From positions 1 to 50,615 of IMG/VR virus record IMGVR_UViG_3300035670_000307: 50,615 nt of DNA; one strand, given 5' to 3'. The translations under genes were made by a program, and so were the position numbers. The DNA is from a virus. This document shows positions 14,742-22,478 of this stretch, piece by piece. Positions within the stretch are counted from its first letter, which is position 1. Each line of letters begins with the position of its first letter. The notes beneath the pieces were generated by a model, which had not been told where the DNA came from, made no database searches, and saw nothing but the letters and a program-made list of their open reading frames with translations.

Positions 14742-14769
14742 ACATCAATTCCCGCAAATACTGGAGCAT

Positions 14770-14807
14770 ATCGTGTGAAAAGTCAAATCGTGTGCAAATC
14801 GTGTGCA
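14770..14807 (+). promoter_or_regulatory. Right arm-type integrase sites
   Basis: One near copy (ATCGTGTGAA at 14770) and two exact copies of ATCGTGTGCA (14787 and 14798, 11 bases apart) lie to the right of the core in the same orientation as those on the left. They overlap the start of the next gene. Confidence 0.75.
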
Positions 14808-15104
14808 GATGCAGATTGCGACTGCTATTTGAAGCTCGAGCTGGCTCTAGAGGCTTTGCATGATTTGATATCCCGATGCGAGTGGATCGAAAATCTGAAC
14901 GGTCAAAGTCTCGCCATCCTTGCTGAAATGCAGGTGACCACAGAGGTTCGCGAACAAGCAGCTTATAATCGCGGCGAGAAGTTCACAGCCAAAGCCATAC
15001 GGGCAGAGCTTAACATTTACCGTTGGAAGCTCCTGAACTTTGGCAAGGAGATCCCTGTCGCTTTACAGATGCGACGTAGGTTCGGTGATGGAGATGACGC
15101 ATGA
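14775..15104 (+). CDS. Cys-rich N-terminus protein, 109 aa
   Basis: The N-terminus holds five cysteines in CKSCADADCDC, which could bind zinc; the rest is helical. The start is uncertain: GTG 14775 and GTG 14790 both lie inside the right arm-type sites, so the first residues are partly written by those repeats. No ribosome site is obvious. The stop overlaps the next start by 4 bases (ATGA), which supports the reading frame. Confidence 0.55.
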   Translation: MKSQIVCKSCADADCDCYLKLELALEALHDLISRCEWIENLNGQSLAILAEMQVTTEVREQAAYNRGEKFTAKAIRAELNIYRWKLLNFGKEIPVALQMRRRFGDGDDA

Positions 15105-15403
15105 GCAAAGCGACAGCAGTGTGCAGGAACAAGAATTGCCCGTGCAATGATCCGGACAGTGCATTCTTCATGTTGCTGGCAGAAGCCTCTGCAGCGAAGG
15201 ACGCACATGAAAATGCGAAGGCCAGGAAGGACAGCTCTGCAATGGCCAGTGCAGCACGCAAATACGAGAGCGTTGCAATGATGGGTATGTGGGGAGGCTT
15301 ATGGAACCCTGCGATGGCTGGCTTGGCTAAGGCGTTGAAGAAGCATCCGCCTGAATACAAGCCAGCCTACATGCTCAATAGGAACGCTGGAGAGGCTGCG
15401 TGA
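15101..15403 (+). CDS. Small protein of unknown function, 100 aa
   Basis: It has CRNKNCPC near the N-terminus, then an Ala-rich helix and a Met/Trp-rich stretch (MMGMWGGLWNPAM) that may be membrane-active or buried. It overlaps both neighbours by 4 bases (ATGA before, GTGA after), so the three genes from 14775 to 15963 form a tightly coupled unit. No family was recognised. Confidence 0.6.
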   Translation: MSKATAVCRNKNCPCNDPDSAFFMLLAEASAAKDAHENAKARKDSSAMASAARKYESVAMMGMWGGLWNPAMAGLAKALKKHPPEYKPAYMLNRNAGEAA

Positions 15404-15963
15404 GCATCGAGATGCAGAAGTTCATCGAAGGCGTCGGTGTCCACGATTTCAAGAAACGTCTTTTGGCGGGCGAAAATTTCAATGATCACTTGATCGTTCG
15501 CCCGGAGTTTGTTCGAGGTGAATTAGTTTACGATCAACTCGTTCTAACAAGCGCTGAAGAGGTAGAAATTCTACCAAGGCATCTTATCCTAACGTGTGAT
15601 TTAATTTTACAGGGATTAACAAGGTGGCCGAAATTTCCAGACGGACTGCATGTAAGTTCCGTTTTGTATTTTAGGTCATGCAAGTTTACATCTGGCATCA
15701 AGCCTGACAAGGTAGACGCCTTCGTTATCTGTGATGAGATGATCGAAGCTACCATGGATTACGTGTCTGTTCGATCAAACTTGCCTGAAGCCGTTATCGC
15801 TAAGCTTCCCGGCATGAGACTTGGTGACGTGGTAGATCATTACATTCTGCATGTGGCAGGTGTTGCCGACTGCGAGATCAAAAAAGCCAAGAATGGTGGT
15901 GGTCGAGCTTTTATCGATCATTCTGGACATGTGCGCGTATCGATGGTGGTGGTATCAATCTAG
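15400..15963 (+). CDS. LRR-like protein, paralogue 3, 187 aa
   Basis: This is the most divergent member of the three-protein family. The repeats are worn (ILPRHLILTCDLILQG, then FPDGLHVSSVLYF), but the C-terminal module is clear: LPEAVIAKLPGMRLGDVVD, then HYILHVAGVADCEI. The GTG start overlaps the preceding stop (GTGA). The gene is A/T-rich relative to its neighbours, as are the other two copies, and again ends a coupled gene group. Function unknown. Confidence 0.75.
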   Translation: MSIEMQKFIEGVGVHDFKKRLLAGENFNDHLIVRPEFVRGELVYDQLVLTSAEEVEILPRHLILTCDLILQGLTRWPKFPDGLHVSSVLYFRSCKFTSGIKPDKVDAFVICDEMIEATMDYVSVRSNLPEAVIAKLPGMRLGDVVDHYILHVAGVADCEIKKAKNGGGRAFIDHSGHVRVSMVVVSI

Positions 15964-16034
15964 AACAAACGCGGAACAGTTGACAGAGAGGCGTTTGCTC
16001 CTAGGACTCTTGGCTCACTGATTTTGACGGCGGA

Positions 16035-17513
16035 ATGATGACTCTCAAAGAAGCACCGGGCTTAACGTTGGCGTCCGAACGGGCGGATCACATGAGGCTC
16101 GTTATATCGCCCGGTCTGGACACAGAGCGCAGGAGCAAGCTGGGTCAATTTATGACGCCGGCACCTGTTGCAAGCCGTATGGCTGACATGTTTTCAGAGA
16201 TGCCTGATCATGTGCGCCTGCTTGATGCAGGGGCTGGGATTGGAGCTCTGACAGCTGCTTTCGTTTCCAAAGCGATCTCGTCGGATCAAAAACCGAAGTC
16301 TATTAGCGCGACCTGCTTTGAGGTGGATCCGCAGATGGCCAAGCATCTAGCCGAGACGCTCGAGCATTGTGCCGACGCGTGCGCAGAGGCTGGGATCGAA
16401 TTCACCTCGGAGATCGTGCCAGACGATTACATCCTAGTATCGGCCGAACCGCTGATCAGTAAAGCCCGCACGTTCAACCGCGCCATTCTCAACCCGCCAT
16501 ACGCCAAGATTGCCACCACCTCGAAATGGAGGCTCGCTCTCCGAAAGGTGGGGATTGAGACGGTGAACCTGTATTCCGCCTTCATTGCTCTGGCGATAAA
16601 CCAGATGGAGCAAGGTGGGGAGATCGTGGCGATTACACCCCGGTCGTTCTGCAATGGACCCTACTATCAGCCGTTCCGCAGGCACATGCTGGATAACACC
16701 TCACTCCTAAGGCTGATGGTGTTTGAATCCCGAAAAAAGGCTTTCGCGGATGATGACGTCTTGCAGGAGAACGTGATCTTCCAGCTTCGGAAGGATCATG
16801 ACCAGCCGGAGACAGTGAGGCTCGAGACTGACACCGGAGACGCCCGGCTCGTGCCATTCGTCGACGTGGTGCACCCGCGTGACAAGAACGCATTTATCCG
16901 GCTGACTATCTCCGACGATGATGCAGAGCTTGCCAAACGTGTGCAGTCTCTCCCGTGCTCTCTGGAAGACTTGGGCATCAAGGTATCGACAGGTCGTGTT
17001 GTCGACTTCCGTGCCAAGCAGCAACTTCGCAAAGATGCCGGAGCTGACACCGCTCCCTTGATCTATGCCAGTCACATGAAAGCCAGCCGTATCGTTTGGC
17101 CGATCCCTGACTTCAAAAAGTTCAACGCTCTGGCAATCGACGATCACACCAGACCGCAGCTTGTGCCAGCTGGTCGCTACGTCCTGACCAAGCGGTTTTC
17201 ATCGAAAGAAGAGAAGCGCAGGATCGTTGCTGCGATCTATGATGCTCCGGAACCCGCTGGCATCGATAACAAGATGAACTACTTCCACAGCGGCGGCACC
17301 GGCTTGCCAGAATATCTCGCTGTGGGCTTGTGCGCGTTCCTGAATTCAACAGCGGTGGATGACTACTTCCGTCTGTTTTCCGGGCATACACAGGTCAATG
17401 CCACTGACCTTCGAACGCTTCACTACCCGACCAGGCCGCAACTCGAGAAGCTCGGGAAGCTGGCACCGGAAGGGCAGGAAGCAATCGACGCAGCTGTTTC
17501 AGCCTTGATTTAA
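16035..17513 (+). CDS. N6-adenine DNA methyltransferase of a PstI/BsuBI-like system
   Basis: The 492-residue protein has KLGQFMTP near residue 36, the AdoMet motif LDAGAGIGALTAAF near 62, and the catalytic motif NPPY near 155. This is the order of gamma-class N6-adenine methyltransferases. Its size is close to that known for M.PstI. It converges with a BsuBI/PstI-type endonuclease gene, overlapping it by 4 bases at the stop codons, so it should be the modification half of a type II system. ATG 16038 is an equally good start. Confidence 0.88.
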   Translation: MMTLKEAPGLTLASERADHMRLVISPGLDTERRSKLGQFMTPAPVASRMADMFSEMPDHVRLLDAGAGIGALTAAFVSKAISSDQKPKSISATCFEVDPQMAKHLAETLEHCADACAEAGIEFTSEIVPDDYILVSAEPLISKARTFNRAILNPPYAKIATTSKWRLALRKVGIETVNLYSAFIALAINQMEQGGEIVAITPRSFCNGPYYQPFRRHMLDNTSLLRLMVFESRKKAFADDDVLQENVIFQLRKDHDQPETVRLETDTGDARLVPFVDVVHPRDKNAFIRLTISDDDAELAKRVQSLPCSLEDLGIKVSTGRVVDFRAKQQLRKDAGADTAPLIYASHMKASRIVWPIPDFKKFNALAIDDHTRPQLVPAGRYVLTKRFSSKEEKRRIVAAIYDAPEPAGIDNKMNYFHSGGTGLPEYLAVGLCAFLNSTAVDDYFRLFSGHTQVNATDLRTLHYPTRPQLEKLGKLAPEGQEAIDAAVSALI

Positions 17514-18511
17514 TCGAAGGACGAAACGAGCAGCTGCTTGGCCGGATCTGCCTGAATCCAGATGTAGCTTCCGACAGCGATGTTGCGGTGTGCGGCCTGA
17601 CGAGCAGCGGCGTCCTTCCAAGTCAGATACGTTGTGGTGAAGCCAATGTCGGCCTTGCCATAACGCTCGGCAAACTTGGTCATGTTTGTGACCTTGGTCA
17701 GATCCACCTCGCCATCGCTGGTGACGGCTTCAATAACCCAAAGCTTGTCGGTCTCTGGATTCCAGAGCAGCACGTCAGGCATGGCATCGCCAAGCTCGAG
17801 CTTAACGCCTGCCTTCTCCATAGCAGCGGCTTCGTCAGGGCTGATGCGGTCGCCGTCGCTGTCGTCAACGTAGAGCACCTTGTAGCCAGGCAGAAACTTG
17901 GCCGCGTAGTGGTCGACCGATGCCTTGATCAATTCGCCGTGATTGTTGTCGACAAGTCCCTTAGCTGCCTCTGCGATCTGTGCCTGGAATTCGAGACGCT
18001 TGCGGGAGACGTCCTTATTGGCCCACTCGGAGAGCATTGCGCTCCACTCGCTATCGTCTGCCATCAGAACAGCCTTGAAGCCGTCTTCCAGCTTGTAGGC
18101 TGACGAGGGTGACTTCGGCTTGGGATGACCGGCGATGAAGTTGCCTTCGTGCAGATACACTGCCTCAAATCCGCCAAGATCGCGAAGGGGCTTGATCCAG
18201 TAGTCCCGGCCTTCACGATCCAGCTTGGTCTTGCCACGCTGAAGAATGCCGATGTGGCAAGCGATCTGTGCAGTGGTGGCCCCATCACCAAACTTTGCAC
18301 CAGCTGGAGGGTTCGACATCCAGCTGTCGGTTTCATCGTCTAGGAGCGCATATACGGCGTCGATCAGATCCACGTTCGAAAGTGCGATCTTCTCGAGAAC
18401 GGCCTTCACCTTGGCCTTTGAGACGCCTTGGAATTCTTCGGGAACAGGCTTCCCCGTAGCTTTGATACGCTCTTTCCGGAGCGCCGCTGCTACGTCGTCT
18501 ACTTTAGCCAC
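17510..18511 (-). CDS. PstI/BsuBI-family restriction endonuclease
   Basis: The C-terminal 120 residues match the BsuBI/PstI endonuclease domain: GDAMPDVLLWN, then WVIEAVTSDGEVD, and FTTTYLTW. The PD...EAVTS part is the PD-(D/E)XK-like catalytic centre. About 333 residues, as for R.PstI. I moved the start to GTG 18511 because GAGGTG lies 6 bases upstream; the frame also opens at 18520. The pair would cut unmodified DNA of competing phages while the lysogen is protected by the convergent methyltransferase. Confidence 0.85.
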   Translation of the reverse strand: MAKVDDVAAALRKERIKATGKPVPEEFQGVSKAKVKAVLEKIALSNVDLIDAVYALLDDETDSWMSNPPAGAKFGDGATTAQIACHIGILQRGKTKLDREGRDYWIKPLRDLGGFEAVYLHEGNFIAGHPKPKSPSSAYKLEDGFKAVLMADDSEWSAMLSEWANKDVSRKRLEFQAQIAEAAKGLVDNNHGELIKASVDHYAAKFLPGYKVLYVDDSDGDRISPDEAAAMEKAGVKLELGDAMPDVLLWNPETDKLWVIEAVTSDGEVDLTKVTNMTKFAERYGKADIGFTTTYLTWKDAAARQAAHRNIAVGSYIWIQADPAKQLLVSSFD

Positions 18512-18602
18512 TAGAATCACCTCATTGATAACTAAGGTGAAGCTAGCGGCGGATCGTTAAAACTCCGAATCTCATAAACTGCATTATGGTGGAAATTCAA
18601 AG

Positions 18603-19889
18603 CTATCTGGCGAGCAACATCTTCTCCATGTCTGATGCGACCGTGTTACCTTCACCACGCCGGTGCTTGAACAGGTGCACGTAGATCTTGAGCGTTACGT
18701 TGGTATTCGCATGGCCAAGTGTATCAGCGACCAGCTGTGCTTCCTTGCCAGCATTGATCAGGAGAGACGCGTGGTAGTGTCGGCAATCGTGCGGCGTCCA
18801 CACGTTCTTGCCGTCTGATTTGAAGCCAGCTGCTGTCATCAGATCCGACCATTGGCGTCTGGTGAAATTGTTGGTGTTGAGCGGCTTCTTCCGATCCGTG
18901 CCGAAAATGAACTCGCCTGGTTCGCGGTCGTTCGACCGGACATAGAGCGTGCGCAAAATCTGCATGAAGTCCTTGCCCATCAGGATCGTGCGGATCGAGT
19001 GCTTGTTTTTGGGAGCGCCTATCTTGCCAGAACGCTTGCGAGCGCGACGTATCGAGATTGTCCGCTTATCCCAGTCAACATCACCCCACTGGAGCGCAGA
19101 TGCCTCTCCTATGCGGGCGCCACTGGCAATCAGGAAGTAGATCAGCGGGCGTGCCCACTCCCACGATTTCATCCGCTGCTGTTCCTGCACCTCTCCCATG
19201 CCGCGTCCAGACTGCCCGGGGATCTTGCCGGTTGCTGCCAGAGCATCGGCCGCGTCGAGAATGCGCTTTACCTCGTCAGGCGACAGGAAAGATTCCACCG
19301 GCACGAGATCGCCATCTTCGTTAAGCTCGAGCTCGTCCTTGATCTGGAGGTTCTTGATTGCTGCGGCCGGATCCACAGGCATCGAGCCGATCTGCACCTG
19401 GTAGCCAAGCGCCTGCTTGACCACGCCCAAAGCCCGGTTGGCAGCGTCTCGCGTGTGATCAGTAGCTACACGGTCACGCCACTTCCGTAGCATCGGAGTG
19501 TTAAGCTCTGAAATCTTCAGGAGGCCGATTGTCGGATTGATGATCGTCCTGATGGAGCTGCGGTATCTGTCAGCTGTTGCCTGCTCGATAGGCATGCGCC
19601 CATCAATGCCGACCTTCTCTGCCATAGACAGCCACTCGCTGCAGGCGTCGGATATCGTCGACTTGGTATCCTTGGCCAGCCTTCCGACCGTGCGCAGGCG
19701 TGTTTTCTGCTCTTCCTGCCATTCTCGAGCTTCCTGAAGGGTATCGAACCACTTGGAAGTAACGCGCCGGAACGATCCAGATTCCGTCTTGTCAGATTTG
19801 TCGGTCACATAGGCCCGATATTGCCTACGTGCTTTTCCACGAGAATCATTGACTCTCGATGATATTCCGAGTGGTAATTTGCTAGCCAT
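18603..19889 (-). CDS. int: Tyrosine integrase
   Basis: The 428-residue protein has an N-terminal arm-binding and core-binding part, and a catalytic domain with the Arg of ASGARIGEASALQW, the HxxR of TPHDCRHYHAS, then LGHANTNVTLKIYVHL with the second His and the catalytic Tyr. It recombines attP at 14692-14741 with a host tRNA-Met gene. The gene is about 3.9 kb from attP, with the restriction-modification genes in between, which is farther than usual. It is divergent from the HTH gene at 19914. Confidence 0.93.
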   Translation of the reverse strand: MASKLPLGISSRVNDSRGKARRQYRAYVTDKSDKTESGSFRRVTSKWFDTLQEAREWQEEQKTRLRTVGRLAKDTKSTISDACSEWLSMAEKVGIDGRMPIEQATADRYRSSIRTIINPTIGLLKISELNTPMLRKWRDRVATDHTRDAANRALGVVKQALGYQVQIGSMPVDPAAAIKNLQIKDELELNEDGDLVPVESFLSPDEVKRILDAADALAATGKIPGQSGRGMGEVQEQQRMKSWEWARPLIYFLIASGARIGEASALQWGDVDWDKRTISIRRARKRSGKIGAPKNKHSIRTILMGKDFMQILRTLYVRSNDREPGEFIFGTDRKKPLNTNNFTRRQWSDLMTAAGFKSDGKNVWTPHDCRHYHASLLINAGKEAQLVADTLGHANTNVTLKIYVHLFKHRRGEGNTVASDMEKMLLAR

Positions 19890-19908
19890 AACTGCTCTGT
19901 TGTATCAT
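19879..19908 (+). promoter_or_regulatory. Leaderless-type promoter for the 19914 gene
   Basis: TTGCTA and TATCAT are separated by 18 bases, and the -10 box ends 5 bases before the ATG at 19914. The -35 box overlaps the start of the integrase gene on the other strand, so the two genes may repress each other. Confidence 0.5.
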
Positions 19909-19913
19909 ACCTT

Positions 19914-20306
19914 ATGCCTAAGATTAAATCACCACCGCCATGCTCATCTTACGAATTCGCCGCACGTAGACGCGCTGCCGGTATAGATAATGCTACGCTC
20001 ATGGCTTTAACGGGATGTTCAATCTCTAGCGCAACCAAGTGGTCATCCGGTCTGATTCCAGTATCTCGCAAAGCCTATGACGCTCTCGTCCAGGTAGAGA
20101 CTGCCATAGAGAACAAAGTCGAGTGGATGATCCAAGAATACGAGGCCGATCTCGAGGCTTCGAAGGGCATGGATCTTCCGGCTTACGATACCGACAGCGA
20201 ATGGCCTTATGGCGATTCAAGCTATGAGATAGCTGCATGTCGTGCCCGCACAATTCTGGAACAAACAACGGAAAAGCCGGTCAGGCTGGTAGGCCGACCG
20301 GCTTGA
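19914..20306 (+). CDS. HTH protein divergent from the integrase, 130 aa
   Basis: Residues about 12-60 have the pattern of a Cro/YdiL-type helix-turn-helix: FAARRRAAGIDNATLMALTG, then SATKWSSGLIPVS. The remaining half is acidic. No Shine-Dalgarno precedes the ATG, and a -10 box ends 5 bases upstream. As a divergent regulator beside int, it may control lysogeny or the integrase itself. It is the only rightward gene between 17.5 and 50.6 kb. Confidence 0.65.
   Translation: MPKIKSPPPCSSYEFAARRRAAGIDNATLMALTGCSISSATKWSSGLIPVSRKAYDALVQVETAIENKVEWMIQEYEADLEASKGMDLPAYDTDSEWPYGDSSYEIAACRARTILEQTTEKPVRLVGRPA
20275..20303 (-). terminator. Terminator between convergent genes
   Basis: AGCCGGTC and GACCGGCT form an 8-bp stem with a 13-base loop. 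Read leftwards it is followed by TTTTCC, fitting a terminator for the gene at 20310-20894. It also overlaps the end of the rightward gene. Confidence 0.65.
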
Positions 20307-20309
20307 GGT

Positions 20310-20894
20310 TCATGACCAGCTGGCTTTTGACGACCAGTGCTGGGGGTTCTGCTTTCGTCGGATCGCATTGATCTGTGACATGAGGGCAAAGCGGTGGGCG
20401 TTTATCGCTGCCTCTTTATCCTGATCACGCGTCCCATCTGGAGCACGCATCAGCAAAGCCTCTGACAGAGCCTGTGGCAGGCACGTAGCGCCAACGCCAT
20501 CAGGCCAAGGCATCTCCTTTTCCGTCAGAACGAGCTGGGCAAGATCTTGACGCCACTCTGGTGTAGCGTCGGACCACATAAAGAAGACCTTCTCGGCATT
20601 CTGGTAATCATGTGTCGCCACCATCAGCACTGACAGCTCTGTGGCAAGACGCGCCGGTATGCCGAAATCCTCGCCTCTCGTTGGCAGGATAATTCGTTCA
20701 AGCCCTGCGGCTTCCATGCGATCGCCAAAATGCTTTTCAATTTTATGAGCTACGCGCTCCCACAGCGTAGCAGGCATGACAGCCAAATCCCTTCGGTCGT
20801 TAGAGACATTCCCAAAGGCATCCGGCGTTCTCTTGATCATGTAGAGGACGGCATGACCGGACTCGCGGACGTTCAAGCGATAGAGTGGCTTCAT
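20310..20894 (-). CDS. Protein of unknown function, 194 aa
   Basis: The product is soluble and mixed helical, with no recognised motif. Its ATG overlaps the stop of a small upstream gene by 4 bases (ATGA), and translation probably depends on that coupling, since no strong ribosome site is visible. A terminator follows the stop. The two genes form a small unit with their own promoter near 21048-21075. Confidence 0.65.
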   Translation of the reverse strand: MKPLYRLNVRESGHAVLYMIKRTPDAFGNVSNDRRDLAVMPATLWERVAHKIEKHFGDRMEAAGLERIILPTRGEDFGIPARLATELSVLMVATHDYQNAEKVFFMWSDATPEWRQDLAQLVLTEKEMPWPDGVGATCLPQALSEALLMRAPDGTRDQDKEAAINAHRFALMSQINAIRRKQNPQHWSSKASWS

Positions 20895-21025
20895 CTTGTG
20901 ATCAGTCCAATCTTTTCGCGGATCTGCTCGAGACGGGCTCTGTCCTCGAGTTTCGAAGCGTCACGATGTGTGACAGGTTGTCTATCGCGACTATTGATCT
21001 GACGATTGAGGTTGGGCTTTTCCAC
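20891..21025 (-). CDS. Small basic helical protein, 44 aa
   Basis: The GTG start at 21025 has a strong AAAGGAG 7 bases upstream and a good promoter before that. The 44 residues are highly charged: basic at the N-terminus, then KLEDRARLEQIREKIG as an amphipathic helix. It is followed by the 194-aa gene with a 4-base overlap. It could be a DNA-binding or partner protein for that product; no family was recognised. Confidence 0.65.
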   Translation of the reverse strand: MEKPNLNRQINSRDRQPVTHRDASKLEDRARLEQIREKIGLITR

Positions 21026-21047
21026 GACGCGTCTCCTTTGCTAAGAT

Positions 21048-21075
21048 ATTATAGCACGTCATTTTATATCAGCAA
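21048..21075 (-). promoter_or_regulatory. Promoter of the 20.3-21.0 kb unit
   Basis: TTGCTG lies 16 bases upstream of a perfect TATAAT; ATTGCT at 17 bases is an alternative -35. Transcription starts just before the AAAGGAG of the 44-aa gene. Confidence 0.6.
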
Positions 21076-21092
21076 TATGCTATATATGCTAC

Positions 21093-21350
21093 TCACTTCC
21101 CGTGGAGATGGTCGTGGAGCTTCATTGCCGCGATTATCGCGCAAGAGCCTGCCAGACCGTAGGTCATCAAAGCCGGAATGCTGTGGTCGACTGCGATCTT
21201 TATGATTATCGAACCTTCGCTCACGGCAATCAGGAAACTGGTGGCAGCTGCCGACTTGATCCTGCCAGTGTTTACGTTGCGAGACTGAAACCCTGCAGCA
21301 AACACCCGGACGAAGCCGGCAACGAACACCGTGGCCAGATTAGTAAACAT
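21093..21350 (-). CDS. Membrane protein, 85 aa
   Basis: Three hydrophobic stretches (about residues 5-20, 35-52 and 60-76) suggest a small multi-span inner-membrane protein. The N-terminal FAAGFQSRNVNTG motif looks conserved, but I cannot name the family. It overlaps the upstream gene by 11 bases. It may be a holin or a regulator of one, given the lysis genes nearby; alternatively a superinfection immunity protein. Confidence 0.6.
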   Translation of the reverse strand: MFTNLATVFVAGFVRVFAAGFQSRNVNTGRIKSAAATSFLIAVSEGSIIIKIAVDHSIPALMTYGLAGSCAIIAAMKLHDHLHGK

Positions 21351-21579
21351 TACGCTTCACAAACCGGCCGGTCTTGGGATCTCGAGCAGACAAATTCGGC
21401 GATTGCATCAGGTCTGCGTATTCCTGATAGAGCTCGTCGAAGGACTTCTCGTATTCCGCAAGATCCCTCTTGGTGTCGAGAAGCTTTGTGTGCAAGATCG
21501 CCAGCTCTTCCCGCATAAGCATACATATCAATGCCAATGCCATTGACAGAAACATCAAAACAATAGCTGCGTATTCCAT
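21340..21579 (-). CDS. One-TM coiled-coil protein, 79 aa
   Basis: I chose ATG 21579 because GGGAGT lies 4 bases upstream; the frame opens earlier but without a site. Residues 3-22 form a membrane segment, followed by a heptad-rich helix (LLDTKRDLAEYEKSFDELYQ) and a basic tail. This is the layout of inner-membrane spanin subunits or holin accessories, although a clearer Rz-like gene exists at 23096. A long hairpin lies just upstream of the gene. Confidence 0.6.
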   Translation of the reverse strand: MEYAAIVLMFLSMALALICMLMREELAILHTKLLDTKRDLAEYEKSFDELYQEYADLMQSPNLSARDPKTGRFVKRNVY

Positions 21580-21600
21580 AACAACTCCCGTCAATAAGAT

Positions 21601-21649
21601 TGAATATCCGAATTGGCCCACCTCTCAACAAGCCCAATTCGGATATTCA
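21601..21649. repeat. Perfect 16-bp hairpin between genes
   Basis: TGAATATCCGAATTGG at 21601-21616 pairs perfectly with CCAATTCGGATATTCA at 21634-21649 around a 17-base loop. It occupies almost the whole gap between the 103-aa and 79-aa genes. There is no T run on either side, so it is not a classic terminator. It may be an RNA processing or stability element. Confidence 0.7.
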
Positions 21650-21661
21650 CACCGACCACCG

Positions 21662-21973
21662 TTAAGCAGCCAGTGGTGTTTCTTCGGCTTCGACAACCTG
21701 CTTTGCCGCCTTGCGCTGTGCGCGATACATGGCGACCTTCATCATCCCGCGTCTCTTGACCTCGTGGATCAAGGCCTGTGCATGGGCGCGCTTGGCTGCA
21801 ACCTTTCTCCAGCCCTTGGTCGGATGCAGGTATGAGTATCCGCCGTCAGCATTCATTCTGTAGACGGTGGAATTGTGGCCAACGTCTGAATCGACAGACG
21901 CATCGTCCTGCTTCGGTGTCTCCACCTTCTGCAGCTTGGCAAAACGACGGTTAAGGGCACGCTGTAGGCTCAT
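21662..21973 (-). CDS. Basic protein of unknown function, 103 aa
   Basis: The ATG follows GGGAGT with a good gap. The product has many Lys, Arg and Ala residues, with an aromatic centre (GGYSYLHPTKGWRKVAAKRA) that may bind nucleic acid. No family was recognised. It has its own promoter at 22005-22033, and the long hairpin at 21601-21649 follows its stop. Confidence 0.65.
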   Translation of the reverse strand: MSLQRALNRRFAKLQKVETPKQDDASVDSDVGHNSTVYRMNADGGYSYLHPTKGWRKVAAKRAHAQALIHEVKRRGMMKVAMYRAQRKAAKQVVEAEETPLAA

Positions 21974-22004
21974 TCACTTCACTCCCGTTGAAGTTGTAGG
22001 AAAC

Positions 22005-22033
22005 ATGCTAGAACTGCTAGCGTCAGGACGCAA
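22005..22033 (-). promoter_or_regulatory. Promoter with tandem TAGCA elements
   Basis: TTGCGT and TAGCAT are separated by 17 bases. The spacer and -10 carry CTAGCAG-TTCTAGCAT, the tandem candidate operator found at other promoters here. Confidence 0.5.
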
Positions 22034-22041
22034 ATAAGGCG

Positions 22042-22434
22042 TCACAGTTGATAAATAAAATAAAAGATGACTATAGCTATGATTGTCCAAATAACCAGTT
22101 TTGAGAGTTTTGAGCTTTCGAAACTCTCAACATCAAATGGAACGCCCATTTCATCATTATAGAAATCTTTCGAAAATTCGAATCCTGGAATAAACTGTCT
22201 TGGTTCAAAATTCTTGCCTTCCACACCACAATCACCAGAATCCTTGCGTTCTTGCAAAGATTCCTTGGGATTTTCTGTTTTAAAATGACCTCTTACTAAA
22301 TTGAAATTTTCATTCTTGTTAAACAAACATAGATCCATACCTAAAGCGCGATTTGGCTCTAAATATCTAAGAAAATGCTCGCAGTTCTTGCAGAGCGGCA
22401 CGTCAGGTTTTTCAGTTTCAGCTGCTTCACTCAC
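22042..22434 (-). CDS. Tail-anchored Cys-motif protein, 130 aa
   Basis: The N-terminal half has CKNCEHF, a later single Cys, and CGVEGKNFEP, a pattern I know from small phage and bacterial proteins that probably bind zinc. The C-terminus has one strong hydrophobic helix (about residues 112-130), so it is tail-anchored in the membrane. The GTG start follows GGGAGA; the upstream ATG is too close to that site. Function unknown. Confidence 0.6.
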   Translation of the reverse strand: MSEAAETEKPDVPLCKNCEHFLRYLEPNRALGMDLCLFNKNENFNLVRGHFKTENPKESLQERKDSGDCGVEGKNFEPRQFIPGFEFSKDFYNDEMGVPFDVESFESSKLSKLVIWTIIAIVIFYFIYQL

Positions 22435-22457
22435 GTTCATTCTCCCGATGGAACGTT
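22435..22457 (-). repeat. Duplicated leader, copy 1
   Basis: A 23-base sequence containing AACGTTCCATCGGGAGA precedes the gene at 22434. It recurs with one mismatch at 22755-22777 before the next gene. Each copy contains the ribosome binding site. Confidence 0.65.
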
Positions 22458-22478
22458 AAAACACTCAAGGATAGACTG

